Position numbers and translations under genes: made by a program. The notes under the pieces were generated by a model, which ran no database searches, was not told where the DNA came from, and was given only the letters and a program-made list of their open reading frames with translations. A DNA stretch of 64,000 nt from Trematomus loennbergii (Eukaryota > Chordata > Actinopteri > Perciformes > Nototheniidae), in assembly GCA_012861695.1 (NCBI GenBank), contig JAAOOA010000128.1, positions 536,001 to 600,000 on the forward strand, given 5' to 3'. Numbering within the stretch: the stretch's first letter is position 1; each line of letters opens with the position of its first letter. Below are positions 1 to 11,511 of the stretch, piece by piece.

Positions 1-237
1 ACAGACACATAATAATGGTCTTCTCCATGAGGGTCCCAATGCTGTGGAGGACGTCCTGTCTCGTTCCTGTGCCTGAGACGCTGTGTCCCAGTGGCTACAA
101 GGGATTCATTGTATTGTATACATGTATAGGCATTTTTTTTTTCAGATGTTTATATATATATTTTTAGTTCTTATATGGTTCAGCTTTCAAAAAACCTGAT
201 TTCCCCCTGGGATTAAACAAAAACTTGGTTGATTGAT
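1..237 (+). mobile_element. Rex1-like LINE scrap, cut by window edge
   Basis: Bases 34-95 translate to a short stretch containing LWRTSCLVPVP, which matches the reverse-transcriptase segment LWKTSCVVPVP of the Rex1 copy near 22.7 kb. The text then passes within about 100 bases to a tail (ttccccctgggattaa near 202) of the kind that ends fish CR1/Rex1 LINEs. Most of the RT is therefore deleted. The left end lies outside the window. The family is inferred from similarity to the other copy here. Confidence 0.55.
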
Positions 238-2025
238 GTCCTGACTTTTTTCCTGCGATCCTATGACTCTATGAACTTATGGCATTTAACACCTTGCAAG
301 AAAGGATACTGACATTTGTACACTTCCTTCAGTAAGGTAATAACCGTTCAGTCCACAAAATACAACTGTGCCTTCTTGTTTGACAGAACAGATATCAATG
401 TACATGTTACATCTTATAATCATAAAAACAGGCAATAGTTGCAATGATTATTAGTACCTCTTGTGGTGAGTCACCCTTTTTTTGCCCCAGCTAAAATGAA
501 TCATAGCAAGTTCATATTTATTTTTAACATTTGAGTTTTTACACTTAAATACAATCGAAGCTAGTGAGTCGTTTTCTTTCCGCTAAGAACTCTTAACACC
601 CTCCAGGGCAAGAAAGTTTAACTGCTCTGTTGAAACTACAGACCTTCTGGTTTAACTGATGCATAGCCTGCAGCAGAGCTCGGTGAAAATGTAAATGCAC
701 CCCAGAATGCAGGAAAGATTCTTAAAAAGAGGCAGGGGTTGCTGTCATGAAAAAGCTGGAAATAGCACTCTTTGACATAGTTTAAACCGAGGGGAAAAGA
801 CTCCTTTCATGGTGAAATGTCAATCTCTGCACAGTGCCTGTTTCCTTGCATTCCAACAAAAAGGCTGACTTCGACCTGATGAACACAAGTAATAGGGTCA
901 CAGTATGAGCAATAATTACCTAGACCTTTTTTTGCCCTTCATTTCTTAGGTACCTTGTCTGGTCCACTAAAGGCTAACTCTGCTGCAATCTCGGATCCCT
1001 TCAACTATGGTCTAATAGCAAAAGGCCTTTAGGGGTAAGGTACATTTTTCCGGAGTATCTAGCAGATATCTGGGATTTCTTTGTGCATGGCAAATTGTTT
1101 ACAGTCCAATTAGCAACTTGAGGCACAAGACGGCGTTTAGAGACAATGCTTTTACATATAAGCCTGTTGACAAGCTAATTTTAAGCTTATAAAAAGTTAA
1201 ATCAAAATAAGTCAATAGCCGTTGGGTTCCTAAATAGCATTTTGGCAAATGTTCCAGAGATTACTCTGCTGATAAACATATGGTTGGCAGTGATATATTC
1301 AAAAAATATATGCCTCGTTAAGAATAGCTTTATTCTTTGTTGGTTCATGTCACACTCACTTTCGAGTTGGAGCTAACGATGATTACTAAAGGGGGTAAGT
1401 GAGGATGGGCCATGTTGAACACTATGAAAGTTGGTCAGTGGCGCATGAAGCCAAAAGGCCTGACTCTCAAGCTAAAGTATGTTATGAGAGGATTCGGCTT
1501 TAGTGCATTATATAACCTTTAGGACCTAATGATTTAAATAAAGGATATTCAAGTATGAAGTTGTTTACCACCAAAAGATTATAAGCTGATTTACAGATTT
1601 TCCATTCCCAATTCAAGTCAATGTAAAAAAGTATTTGTTGGCCCAATGACGTCACAGACTGACAGGGAAGTTGAAGTAGCACCAATTGGCCACTTTTAAA
1701 CTTGCTCAAATGCCCGGCGCACTTGTTTTTTTAACTAGGTTATTTAATATTGCAAATAAAGTGTGCATGTCACGTTCCAGCCTACATAAACACACAGACA
1801 CACACATTTCAGGCATGTATGTTTCAGTGTTGGATGATTTTACAAAGCCTCAGGCTAGAAAAGTGATGCTGACCCGGACTGTGTGGGAATTATGAATGTA
1901 GTGGTATTGCAACAGTAGCTCTGCCCTTTGATTTGTGTGTGTGCTCCATTTGGTAAATTGTCTGTGGGACTGTGAGTGAGAGATGCAGTGAAAGTGGCCA
2001 GCTATGTACTTGGTTTGTACTTGGT

Positions 2026-2026
<1 letters not shown>
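238..2026. other. AT-rich DNA, no gene seen
   Basis: No open frame of note, no recognisable protein motif and no terminal inverted repeats were found here. Short frames on both strands look like chance. Confidence 0.6.
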
Positions 2027-2067
<41 letters not shown>

Positions 2068-2177
2068 TGTGTGTTGTGGTGTGTGGTGTGTGGTGTGTGG
2101 GGTGTGTGTGTGGTGTGTGTGTGTGTGGTGTGTGTGTGTGTGTGTGGTGTGTGTGTGTGTGTGTGTGGGTGGTGTGT

Positions 2178-2220
<43 letters not shown>

Positions 2221-2243
2221 TGTGTGTGTGTGTGTGTGTGTGG

Positions 2244-2276
<33 letters not shown>
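2027..2276. repeat. GT/CA microsatellite, about 250 bp
   Basis: An almost uninterrupted (GT)n tract is broken by extra G bases that make ggtg steps. All six frames stay open across it, giving Cys-Val or His-Thr homopolymers that are not proteins. Alternating purine-pyrimidine DNA of this length can adopt Z-form and is prone to length change. Confidence 0.98.
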
Positions 2277-2277
<1 letters not shown>

Positions 2278-5200
2278 ACTGCATCGCATCCTGTATGTTT
2301 GGTAGCAGGTTATAACCAGTAGGGCAGGCGTAATCCCCTTGAAGACTGATGACCCAAGCTTTGTGCAAACAACCAGCTTATACATACACACACAAAACAC
2401 TCAGCACTCCGCCTCACTGTGTGGGCTTGAAGTTCCAATTTATTGGCCTTTGTCAGGGAGAAATATTAGTTTAGGAATAATTGGCGCTTTGGGACAGTGT
2501 GTATTGTTGGTTAATTGTCATTTACAAAAAGGGAATATCCCATAGTCTGTGCAACACTGTGTGTGTACTTGCCACATTTAAGTTGACTTGTGAGGCCAGG
2601 GGCCTAATTTAGAAAACTGTGCGTAGGAGTCACTCACAAAATATTCTGAAAAGTAACACTCCAAGTGCAGTGGAACACCTTTGTGGGTTTCATGCAACAA
2701 CCAAATTCATCATACTGTCTCCCATTAGGAAATAGCATTGCAAAGGGTAAAAGAAAAGCCAAAAAACAAACACTACATTTCATTCACCTTTCAAAACAGT
2801 AATTAGTATTCAACACGTAAGAAGTAAGAAATGTGTAATGTTAAAAAAAATCCCATCCCCAATTATCTTAAAATAAAACAAACATCTTTAATGCCATCCT
2901 GACTGCCTCACGTATAAAGTAGCAACCAATTCCTCCTTGTAGAAAGATAATGTGATATACATTAAAGCAGGGCTTCAAGAAAACGCAAGCCATTATCCCT
3001 TATGTGTTAACATACAGGACCACATGTAAACAGATATCACCTCAGATAATCAGACTGTTAGACCAGTGCACTGCATAGTAAACACAAGCACAAACAGAAA
3101 GTAAAATAATCAATATGCCTCTGTAGACTTTGGTATCTGCATGATTTTGCATATCATTTACAAGCAAAACAAAACACCCACTCGCTGTCTGCACTGGCAC
3201 ATACAAAAATGAATTGATGCTGCTTGACCTAAAGATTTGCTTCAATTAATGCATGCTAATGTATATATTTTATTGAGTGGTGTTTAATAATCATGTGTAT
3301 CTCGGTCTACATGAGGGGTCTTTTGTGCAGACTTCACTTTAGCACCAACGCCGTTGTGTACTTTGAAAACATTGCAGGAGTTCCAAGAACAGCAAAAAGC
3401 TTGGCAACGCCAGAAATATTATTTAAACACTTGAAATGTTTTACGCTACTGTTTCCAGTCGTTTTCTTGAGATACCCATACTTTATACATCTGTAAGACA
3501 CAACATTTTTTTATATTTATAATACATTTGAAAAATGTGAACATGCAGATAAAGAAAAGCAAGCTGAAGCAGATTTGATATCCCGAACATCATCCCAATC
3601 TTTACGGGGGGGGGGGGGGGACGCAACATGAAAAGGGTCAGACCCACTGCTTTAGATCATGCCAAATTGTCGAGATTAATTCATTTTTACAAAAACTTGT
3701 GTTGTATAACGATTATCTTTTTTGGTTGTGAAGTGCTTTATAATGAATGTTTATGTTGCCATGAAAAGATCTATACATATGCAAAAGTTCAGAAGCCAGA
3801 ACCTAAAGGATAGGATAGACTAGGGATGTTTTTATTCTTTGTATACATAATACAATACTTGGTAGATCTTACATAAACTCTTAGACAGATTATCCAATAT
3901 TGGAGCATGGAAAGTGAGAATTAATAATCATTTTAACACATAATGACATCAATCCAATGGTGGGCAAAATCAAAATAAATAATAAATTCAACCAGAGCTT
4001 AATTCAAATGTATCTGCAAGATATTTCTAAGACTTTGCCTTTAGGCTAGAGTTACTGGCTGTCTTGTTGGGCCTGTCACATGTTATGTATTGACAGAATC
4101 ATACACTTTTCTAAGGGAGTCTGGGATGGATGTACAATTTTGAGGCGTCATAAAAATAAATGAATGAAATGATAAATCGGCTGTCAATGGAGGCTTTGCC
4201 GGCTTTTATAGCAGAGTGTGTGTGTTTGTGAGAGAGACAGAGAGAGATCAGTCAACCCAATACAGTGTTCAAAGTACTTCTAGACAATGTAAAATACTGC
4301 AGTCAATTTGCTCAGCTTGCATCATCCGAGCCTCTCCGGGTAGGATCATAACAAATTAAACATTCTTCATTTTCTCTGAGGAATGTCTCGACTTCACTAC
4401 TTCAAAATCAATATATGCCAAGAAGTGGATACCGCATACATTATTTGATCGTATATTCAGTGTACACCATGGTGCCGCATTGCATTTAAGGGACTTGAAG
4501 CTTCAACCATGAGGAATCCTGTGTATTTATCCTGCTTCCTTGAAATAAAATACCACAGAAAAGCGCTTCAAAGCTATCATTATTCCAACCAAGCTATAAT
4601 AAGCCCTGATGGATTGGTGACGCCTGCCACCTTTAATCTGTATCGCCACAGCAGCAAATAATGTGGTTAATGACCTTTATATATACAGTCTATGTTAATG
4701 ACACATACCGCCCACCATATTTCTGATATCAACCTAGCATGCGTACACACAGAGTGCCTTCAGCAGAGCTTAAAGTGTCTGTGATAAGGCTGAGTACAAC
4801 CCTTTCAAATCTCCACGTCTACAGATAGACATGCTCCTGGCTTAACACCATCATTTTTCTCAGATTCCTTCACATTTGCCCTAAAAGGAACATTAATGAA
4901 ATTAAGATACATTTTTGAATGTGGACATACAAAAACAAAAACGAATTGTGTTGCAACTGGAGCCGATCTCACTAGCTGTTCTTACATTAAAATCAAATAT
5001 TTGGAAAAAAATGGTGTAATATAATAATGGTAGTAGTAGTGTAGGGAATGGACATGTGACCGATGAGTGTTATATACGTTGAAAGAGGCAGTGGTTTAAC
5101 CAGGCAGAGGGCAGTTCATATGCTGGTTCAATTAAATTAAAATGGTATGAAAGAGTAAAGATAATATGATTTACATATCATTTACATAGCTGAGGAATAA

Positions 5201-5310
5201 TGAGTCCTGGGAAAAAAAGGAATTAAGTCTTCAATGACCCACCCTGGCTTTGTATACCTCCATGTCCCTCGTTCAAATGCAATCCATTGTCGTGCTGTTT
5301 TTTTTTATTA
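2277..5310. other. Non-coding DNA with small simple repeats
   Basis: No gene is seen. The stretch holds a run of 15 G at 3606-3620 and a short GT/GA tract at about 4208-4245. The rest is AT-rich without repeats that I can tie to the rest of the window. Confidence 0.6.
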
Positions 5311-5530
5311 GCAAGGCAAGGCAAGTTTATTTATATAGCACCCTTCAACACAAGGCAATTCAAAGTGCTTTACAAAAATGGAAGACATTAAGAAAATGGC
5401 ATTTAAAATCAGTCATTAAAAAGAAAAGATAATAAAATAAACATTAAAAGAAAAAATACATGGATAAAAGTTACAGTGCAGTTTAAGATGTGAATAGTTC
5501 AATTAAAAGCAGCGGCAAAAAGAAAAGTCT

Positions 5531-7798
5531 TCAGCCTGGATTTAAAGTAGTAAGAGTTGCAGCGGACCTGCAGGTTTCTGGGAGTTTGTTCCAGATATTT
5601 GGAGCATAATAACTGAATGCTGCTTCTCCATGTTTAGTTCTGACTCTGGGGACAGAAAGCTGACCAGTCCCTGAAGACCTGAGAGTTCTGGATGGTTCAT
5701 AATTTAGCAGTAGGTCAGACATGTATTTTGGGCCTAAACCATTCAAAGCTTTATAAACCAGCAACAATATTTTGAAATCTATTCTTTGACACACAGGAAG
5801 CCAGTGTAAGGACTTCAGAACAGGAGTGATGTGATCCACTTTCTTAGTGTTAGTGAGGACTCGAGCAGCGGCGTTCTGAATTAGCTGCAGCTTTCTAATA
5901 GATTTTTTAGTGAGGCCTGTAAAGACACCATTGCAGTAGTCGAGTCTACTGAAGATAAAAGCATGGACAAGTTTTTCCAAATCCTGCTGTGACATTAGTC
6001 CTTTAATCCTAGATATGTTCTTTAGGTGATAGTAGGCTGATTTAGTAACTGTTTTAATGTGACTGTTGAAACTCAGGTCAGAGTCCATGACTACACCTAG
6101 ATTTCTGGCTTTATCTGTTGTTTTGAACATTGCAGACTGAAGCTCAGCGCTAACTTTTATACGTTCTGCCTTGGCTCCAAAAACCATTACCTCAGTTTTA
6201 TCTTTGTTTAATTGGAGAAAGTTCTGACACATCCAGTCATTGATTTGTTCAATGCACTTACTCAGTGTTTGAATTGGAGCATAATCTCCTGGTGAAATTG
6301 TTACGTAAATTTGTGTGTCATCCGCATAGCTATGGTAACTTATTTTGTTGTTTTTCATTATCTGAGCCAGTGGTAGCATGTAGATGTTAAAGAGAAGAGG
6401 CCCCAAGATGGAGCCTTGAGGTACCCCACATGTCATATTTGTCAACTCAGATGTGTATTTACCTATAGAAACAAAGTTTTTTCTGTCCTTTAAGTAGGAC
6501 TCAAACCAATTTAGAACTGTTGCCGAAAGTCCCACCCAGTTTTCTAGTCGGTCTAGTAATATGTTGTGGTCAACAGTGTCAAACGCAGCACTGAGATCTA
6601 ATAATACTAACACTGAAGTTCTGCCACTGTCTGTGTTTAAGTGGATGTCATTGAAGACCTTTACAAGAGCAGTCTCAGTGCTGTGGTTTGGACGAAATCC
6701 TGACTGGAACACATCCAAACAGTTATTTAAATGCAAGAAGTTACTCAACTGTTGAAATACAACTTTTTCAATGATTTTACCTAGAAATGGCAGGTTTGAT
6801 ATTGGCCTGTAATTGTTCATTACTGAGGCATCTAGATTATTCTTTTTTAAGAGCGGTTTAATGACTGCAGTTTTCAGGGCCTCTGGAAAAATACCTGAGT
6901 GAAGAGATGTGTTTACTATATGAAGTAGATCTGAGGCCATGCAAGGAAAAACATCTTTGAAAAATCCTGTTGGAATAATATCAAGGCAGCAGGAGGAGGA
7001 TTTCAGAAGTTGAATAATGTCCTCTAAGTTTTTACCATTAATCTGATGGAATTGTGTCATGGTGTTTGAATTGATATTAGGTGGACATAGGGACAAAACA
7101 TTTGCTGTACCTGATGCAGAGGCACTGACTGCTTGTCTAATTTTCTGAATTTTGTCAGTGAAGAAGGAGGCAAAATCATTGCACGCCCTGGTGGATAGAA
7201 ATTCAGAGGCTACTGACACTGGGGGGTTAGTTAGTCTGTCGACGGTAGCAAACAAGGCACGTGCGTTGTTTTTGTTTTTGGTAATGATGTCAGAGAAGAA
7301 AGACTGTCGTGCGTTTTTCAATTCCAAATTATAAAGGCCAAGTCTCTCTTTATAGATTTCAAAGTGAACCTGGAGATTTGTTTTTCGCCACCTACGTTCA
7401 GCTTTTCGACACTCTCTTTTTTCTGTTCTCACGGTCATGGCCTTTCTCCATGGAGATATTTTCTTGCTAATCACTTCCTTTACCTTAGTTGGAGCAATGG
7501 TATCTATAACATTTTTAATTTTTGAATTAAAATGATCTACTAGCTCATTTACTGAGATGTTAGCAGGGGCAAGTGTGGATGAAAAATTATGAGTAAACAT
7601 TTCCCTAGTATTTTCTGTTAAATATCGCTTTGTGGTTACCTCTTTCTGAACATTTTTGTGAACAGAAATAGAGCTCTCAAAGAAAACACAGGAATGATCA
7701 GAGAGTGCAACATCAGTCACCACAACCTTTGAGATATTCAGACCCTTTGAGATAATTAAGTCCAGAGTGTGCCCCTTATTGTGCGTGGGCTCCGCCAC
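5531..7798 (-). pseudogene. L2 reverse transcriptase (ORF2, main part)
   Basis: A 755-residue open frame of a non-LTR reverse transcriptase, which copies the element's own RNA at a nicked chromosomal site. In order: end of the endonuclease (GHTLDLIIS and SDHSCVF, the latter holding the conserved SDH), a linker, then RT motifs NNYRPISNLPF, DLSAAFDTVDH (first catalytic Asp), GVPQGSILGPLLF and SYADDTQIY (catalytic Asp pair), followed by the thumb and C-terminal region. The active-site residues are intact. A one-base deletion in a T run near 5546 makes the frame end early with LNPG, whereas the sister copy at 19.5 kb reads through about 16 further residues. An upstream frameshift at about 7900 separates it from the endonuclease. 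Confidence 0.9.
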
Positions 7799-7896
7799 AT
7801 GCTGAGTCAGTCCATAGTTATCAAGAACACAAAACAGTTCTTTAGCCCCTCTGTCCTGGGGGTTGTCAACATGGATGTTAAAATCACCAACAATGA

Positions 7897-8295
7897 CTAA
7901 CGGTCAAAGTCAATACACACTATAGACAGCAGTTCAGTAAAATCATCAAAAAAGCTTGCACAGTATTTGGGTGGTCTATAGATATTTAGGAACAGAGCTC
8001 GAGAGGAGCATTTCAGCTGAAGGGCCACATATTCAAAAGAAGCAAAGTCCCCATAAGATGTCTTCCTGCATTGAATGGAATCATTGAACAAAATAGCAAC
8101 TCCACCCCCTTTCTTATGCATTCTTTCCTGACTCATAAAACTAAAGTTGGGAGGGGTTGATTCGATAAGAACAGCTGCACTGTTATTTTGTTCAATCCAA
8201 GTTTCCGTTAAAAACATAAAATCGAGATTGTGCTCAGTGATAAAATCATTGATTAAAAATGTTTTTCCTGCCAAAGACCTGACATTTATTAGCAA
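7897..8295 (-). pseudogene. L2 apurinic-like endonuclease, N-terminal part
   Basis: This open frame encodes the first part of the target-nicking endonuclease of the L2 LINE. The residues NVRSL (catalytic Asn), LTETW (catalytic Glu) and NIYRPP are visible. It ends at a TAG at 7897-7899. Directly downstream, in another frame, the GDFN motif and the rest of the domain continue, so one missing base near 7900 is the only break between the endonuclease and the 755-residue RT frame. Inferred to be a young, singly damaged copy. Confidence 0.85.
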
Positions 8296-8300
8296 ATATA

Positions 8301-8838
8301 AAGAAAGAATAACTAGTAATGATAAAATATATACTAATTATAACAACTAGCCCTTGTAGAGAGGACCAATAACCAAAACTATTAATATAGTCTAATAAGA
8401 GGTAAGGTAGTGAAACATGTAATCTGAGCACTTAACATCACAACCAGCTCTTATTACAATTTATTACAACAACATATATGCACAAATAATATGTTTTTTT
8501 AACTTAAGCAATCTCAATCATTAATAATAATAATACTACTTTATGTTTATTGGTTCGTTCCAGCTTTCAATGTGTCTTGTGGAGTTTTTTTGTAGATAAA
8601 AAAGTAAGGTCTTTTGTTTGTGTTTCAGAGAGAGAGATTAACCAAGCCTTGTTTTGTTTTATTGATTCTGTTTGTTTGACAACACCACTATTTTTCCTGT
8701 CTGCCCACACATTTTCAGATCAAAATAAATCACTTTTACTCTGAGTTCTTTGAATTCCTTTCTTTACAGAGAGGAGGATGTAACAAGTAATATCTCCAGT
8801 CATTCATGTGCTTGCCTGAAGTGAAGTTAAGGTTAGGG
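8301..8838. other. Non-coding DNA between L2 and the next element
   Basis: AT-rich DNA that may include the residual 5' end of the L2 copy (to about 8430). No coding motif was recognised. Confidence 0.5.
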
Positions 8839-8841
8839 TAA

Positions 8842-10432
8842 TGGCCCGTCCACACGGCGGCGTGCATTGAAGCTTCAACGCAGCTTCCCATTCACTTTGA
8901 ATGGAGTGACGTCACGCTTTGCCGAACTGCATTGTGGTTCCGTCGCGGTGCTTTGGCACCGTTCTCTAGGTCGTCCTCAGACGAGCCCTCCATCGTCGCT
9001 TCCAGTCATCCCGGTTCTCCATACATCTGGCCAGTTCATTGGTAGTTTGTGCTCCTGCGTCATTCTTGAGTACGTCCACGTATGTTGGTGTGGGACGTCC
9101 TCGTGACCGATGCCTGTGTGTTGGTTCCCACAGGACCAATTTGCTGGCTGGCAGCTCTTGATGCCTTTGGCAATGTCCTGCTAGTCTCATTCTCCTGGCT
9201 GCAATTTTCTCGCTCACCCTTGGTATTCCCTCGTACAGGATCTTGTTGGTTACATGTACACTCTTGCTGATGTTAAGTACTGCTCGCAACATTCTGGTGT
9301 AGCATCCGTCTAGAGACTTTTGCAGGGTTGGCTTCAGGGTCCAGCATTCACTGCCATAGAGGAGAACAGACTCTACCGTTGCATAGAAGAAGCTGAGTTT
9401 GATTTGACGGGGGAGGTTGGAGTTCCATACACTGGTCATGCCGTTCAGGGCCCTCCATGCAAGTGCCATTCCTCACCTTAAGATCTTGCTCGGTTGAGTT
9501 GACCCATGAGCCCAGGTACTTGAAGTCCTTGACTTCTTTAAGCACAGTGCCTTCTGTTGTTGTCAGAGGTGGATGTTCCGGTAAGATGTTATAGGTGAGA
9601 ACCTCAGTTTTCTTGGCATTTAGCCTAAGGCCAACCTTGGCACACTCTAACTCCACTCTGTTCAGGAGTTCCTGTGCTTGTTCCACGCTGTCGGAGAGCA
9701 GACTGATGTCGTTCGCATAGTCCAGGTCTCGTCTCGACCTCCTTGGTGTTAGAGTGAAGCCAAGATCCTGCTCTCGTCCACTGATGGCCTTCCTGAGCGC
9801 ATAATCCAGGACTATGATGAAGAGGAAGGGGGCTAGGGTGTCCCCTTGCATTACCCCAGCCAGGATGTCAAACTCCTCGCTGTTGCCATCTGGGGTCACC
9901 ACCTTGGCCCTTGTTCCTGCGTACATGGTCTCTATTGCCCGGAGTAGGTTGGGAGGGACACCGTATGCCTCAAGGATCTTCACCATTGTGCTTCTGTGGA
10001 TCGAGTCAAATGCCTTTCTGAAGTCGATAAAGCACAGTACAGCAGTCAGGTTATCCTTTTTCACCTCCTCGATCATTCTCCTTAGTGCCAAGATCGGCTA
10101 CGGTGGTTCTCCCGTCTCGAAAGCCATTCTGGTTCTCCCTCAGGTGAGGGTCGATGGCGTGCCATATCCTGTTCAGTATCATCCGGTTGTAAACCTTTGC
10201 GGTGATACATGTCAGGCTGCCACCGTTGCTCGCTTCAAAAGTTGAGAAAAGTTCAACTTTTCAAGCTTCGACGGAAGCGTCAGCCAATCAAATCATATGC
10301 CAGTACAAGCTCTAGCTAATCAAACCGCGTGCTTGTGTGACCGGGGCGGGAGATTCATGTGATTGGTTGTTGGTCGAGCTTCAGACACGCCCACCAGCAA
10401 GCTTCAACACACGCTGCCATGTGGACGCTGCG
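8842..10432. mobile_element. Harbinger-like inverted-repeat element containing a LINE fragment
   Basis: The ends are imperfect inverted repeats: tggcccgtccacacggcggc at the left, and the complement of gccatgtggacgctgcg at the right. Each is flanked by TAA (8839-8841 and 10433-10435), the 3-bp target duplication typical of PIF/Harbinger elements. Inner halves are rich in gaagcttcaac palindromes. About 1.27 kb of the middle is a minus-strand LINE fragment. No transposase is present, so the element is non-autonomous. The superfamily is inferred from TSD and end structure. Confidence 0.65.
8964..10235 (-). pseudogene. Non-LTR retrotransposon RT fragment with dead YADD
   Basis: Minus-strand frames at 9348-10091 and 8966-9469 cover the RT palm and the C-terminal domain of an RTE-like LINE: NQNGFR at the broken 5' end, FIDFRKAFDSIHR, GVMQGDTLAPFLF, then LYGSECWT, GCYTRMLRA, RRMRLAGH and a terminal WRARLRTT before the stop. 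The palm motif reads DYANDI where YADD is expected, so a catalytic Asp is Asn. A frameshift separates the two frames near 9470. The coding region ends at a TAG within a few bases of the right-hand junction, leaving no 3' UTR or poly-A. A 7-bp repeat caccgtt (8957-8963 and 10221-10227) may be its target duplication. The clade assignment is tentative. Confidence 0.75.
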
Positions 10433-11034
10433 TAAGGGTTATATTGTCAGGATTGTAATAATATCTATTTGCCCCAACAAATGTATAATTTGGAGAAATG
10501 GTACATAGTGTTTCCAATAGATTTTCCTAGTCTTTTAGACGTTTCTAGAAAATTACATTTATATAAGATATATTTTAGAAATACTTAAAAAAATTAATTT
10601 GTAATGATGCCTTTAAAATGTGCTTATAGGACACCTAGGAAGGACAATGAACACAACGTTGGTTTAACATAAGACGGCGAAGTGCATATCTAGTAAACCC
10701 CTACAGCAGGGTAGGCAAGTAAGTTTGGCCGTGGGCCAATTTTTTTCTGAGCCACTAGATGGCGGGCCAGAACATAATCAAAGCCTAATTCAAGGAATTT
10801 ATTTTGGTAAGAGGGCGCAGCGCCCCTGTTCCCTGGTTCAGAAAAAACTCTGATATCGCTGATAACCCTCCCCATCAACACTTTAATTTACCTGGTTCCC
10901 CACAACCACACATTTGCCATATGTGACCCGCTCTATCGAAATCAGTCGGAAGTCGCAACGGCTCATTTCAAAATAAACGTGGATTTGCGTAAAAAACTCG
11001 TTTTTCGGGGTTCGGGTGTTTTGTTTGATTTTAA

Positions 11035-11340
11035 CTAAACAAAGTCTTGGCTTTCAGAATATGAAACTTTTATTTCCAAAATCACACGATAAATACATGT
11101 TTGAAGCTTGTAAAGGGAAGATGACAGCTCTCACTCGCCACTCTGCTCTTCCAAAGCGCCGCTTCCCCTCCCTCCGCTGAAATTATGAATGTAAGCGTAT
11201 AGTGATCATAGATAACACGGCAGGGTCCGTTACAGTTTGTTTTCATCTGATTTCAAATAAACAAAGTCTTGGCTTTCAGAATATAAAACTTGTTTCGGCA
11301 AATTCAGATGATAAATACAACTTTGAAGCTTGTAACGGCA
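11035..11340 (+). repeat. Internal duplication in the hAT 5' leader
   Basis: Two related blocks of about 85 bases start at about 11035 and 11255. Both begin aaacaaagtcttggctttca and run into gataaatac and gaagcttgtaa. The first carries cacacgataaatac, the second ttcagatgataaatac. A third, reversed version of this leader lies at 26405-26865. The duplication may hold regulatory or binding sites. Confidence 0.7.
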
Positions 11341-11511
11341 TAATTACAAACGGAGAACGGAGTAACTTAACGTGACATCAGGCGTAACAACAGCCGGTGT
11401 TTCTTGTGTGTGTTTTCCCCGGGAAACAAACACAATACACACAAACACACACACACATACACACACACACACACTCGCGAGCTTCCCCCAGACCAGTAAT
11501 CCAAAGCAGTA

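Larger units (their letters stand above)
5311..8300 (-). mobile_element. L2-clade LINE, nearly complete at the 3' side
   Basis: The 3' end on the minus strand carries the tail typical of fish L2, a polyadenylation-like ataaataaactt followed by repeated cttgc/cttgcc units (5311-5325 region). Upstream are a reverse transcriptase with YADD and an APE-type endonuclease with LTETW and GDFN motifs. The 5' limit is not sharp: endonuclease coding starts by about 8295 and no ORF1 is recognisable above it, so the copy is probably 5' truncated. The 370-bp 3' end is close to identical to a second copy at 19370-19740, which points to recent movement of the family. Confidence 0.88.

Noticed and set aside
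1850..2400. Open frames of 100-170 codons on both strands
   Set aside because: They are translations of the GT/CA array (Cys-Val and His-Thr runs), not genes.
9814..10245. 143-codon plus-strand frame
   Set aside because: It is antisense to the LINE RT on the minus strand, whose motifs are clear.
11430..11475. Independent microsatellite locus
   Set aside because: It lies inside the hAT leader, and a related tgtgtgtgttttgtg tract occurs in the reversed leader at 26450, so it belongs to the element.
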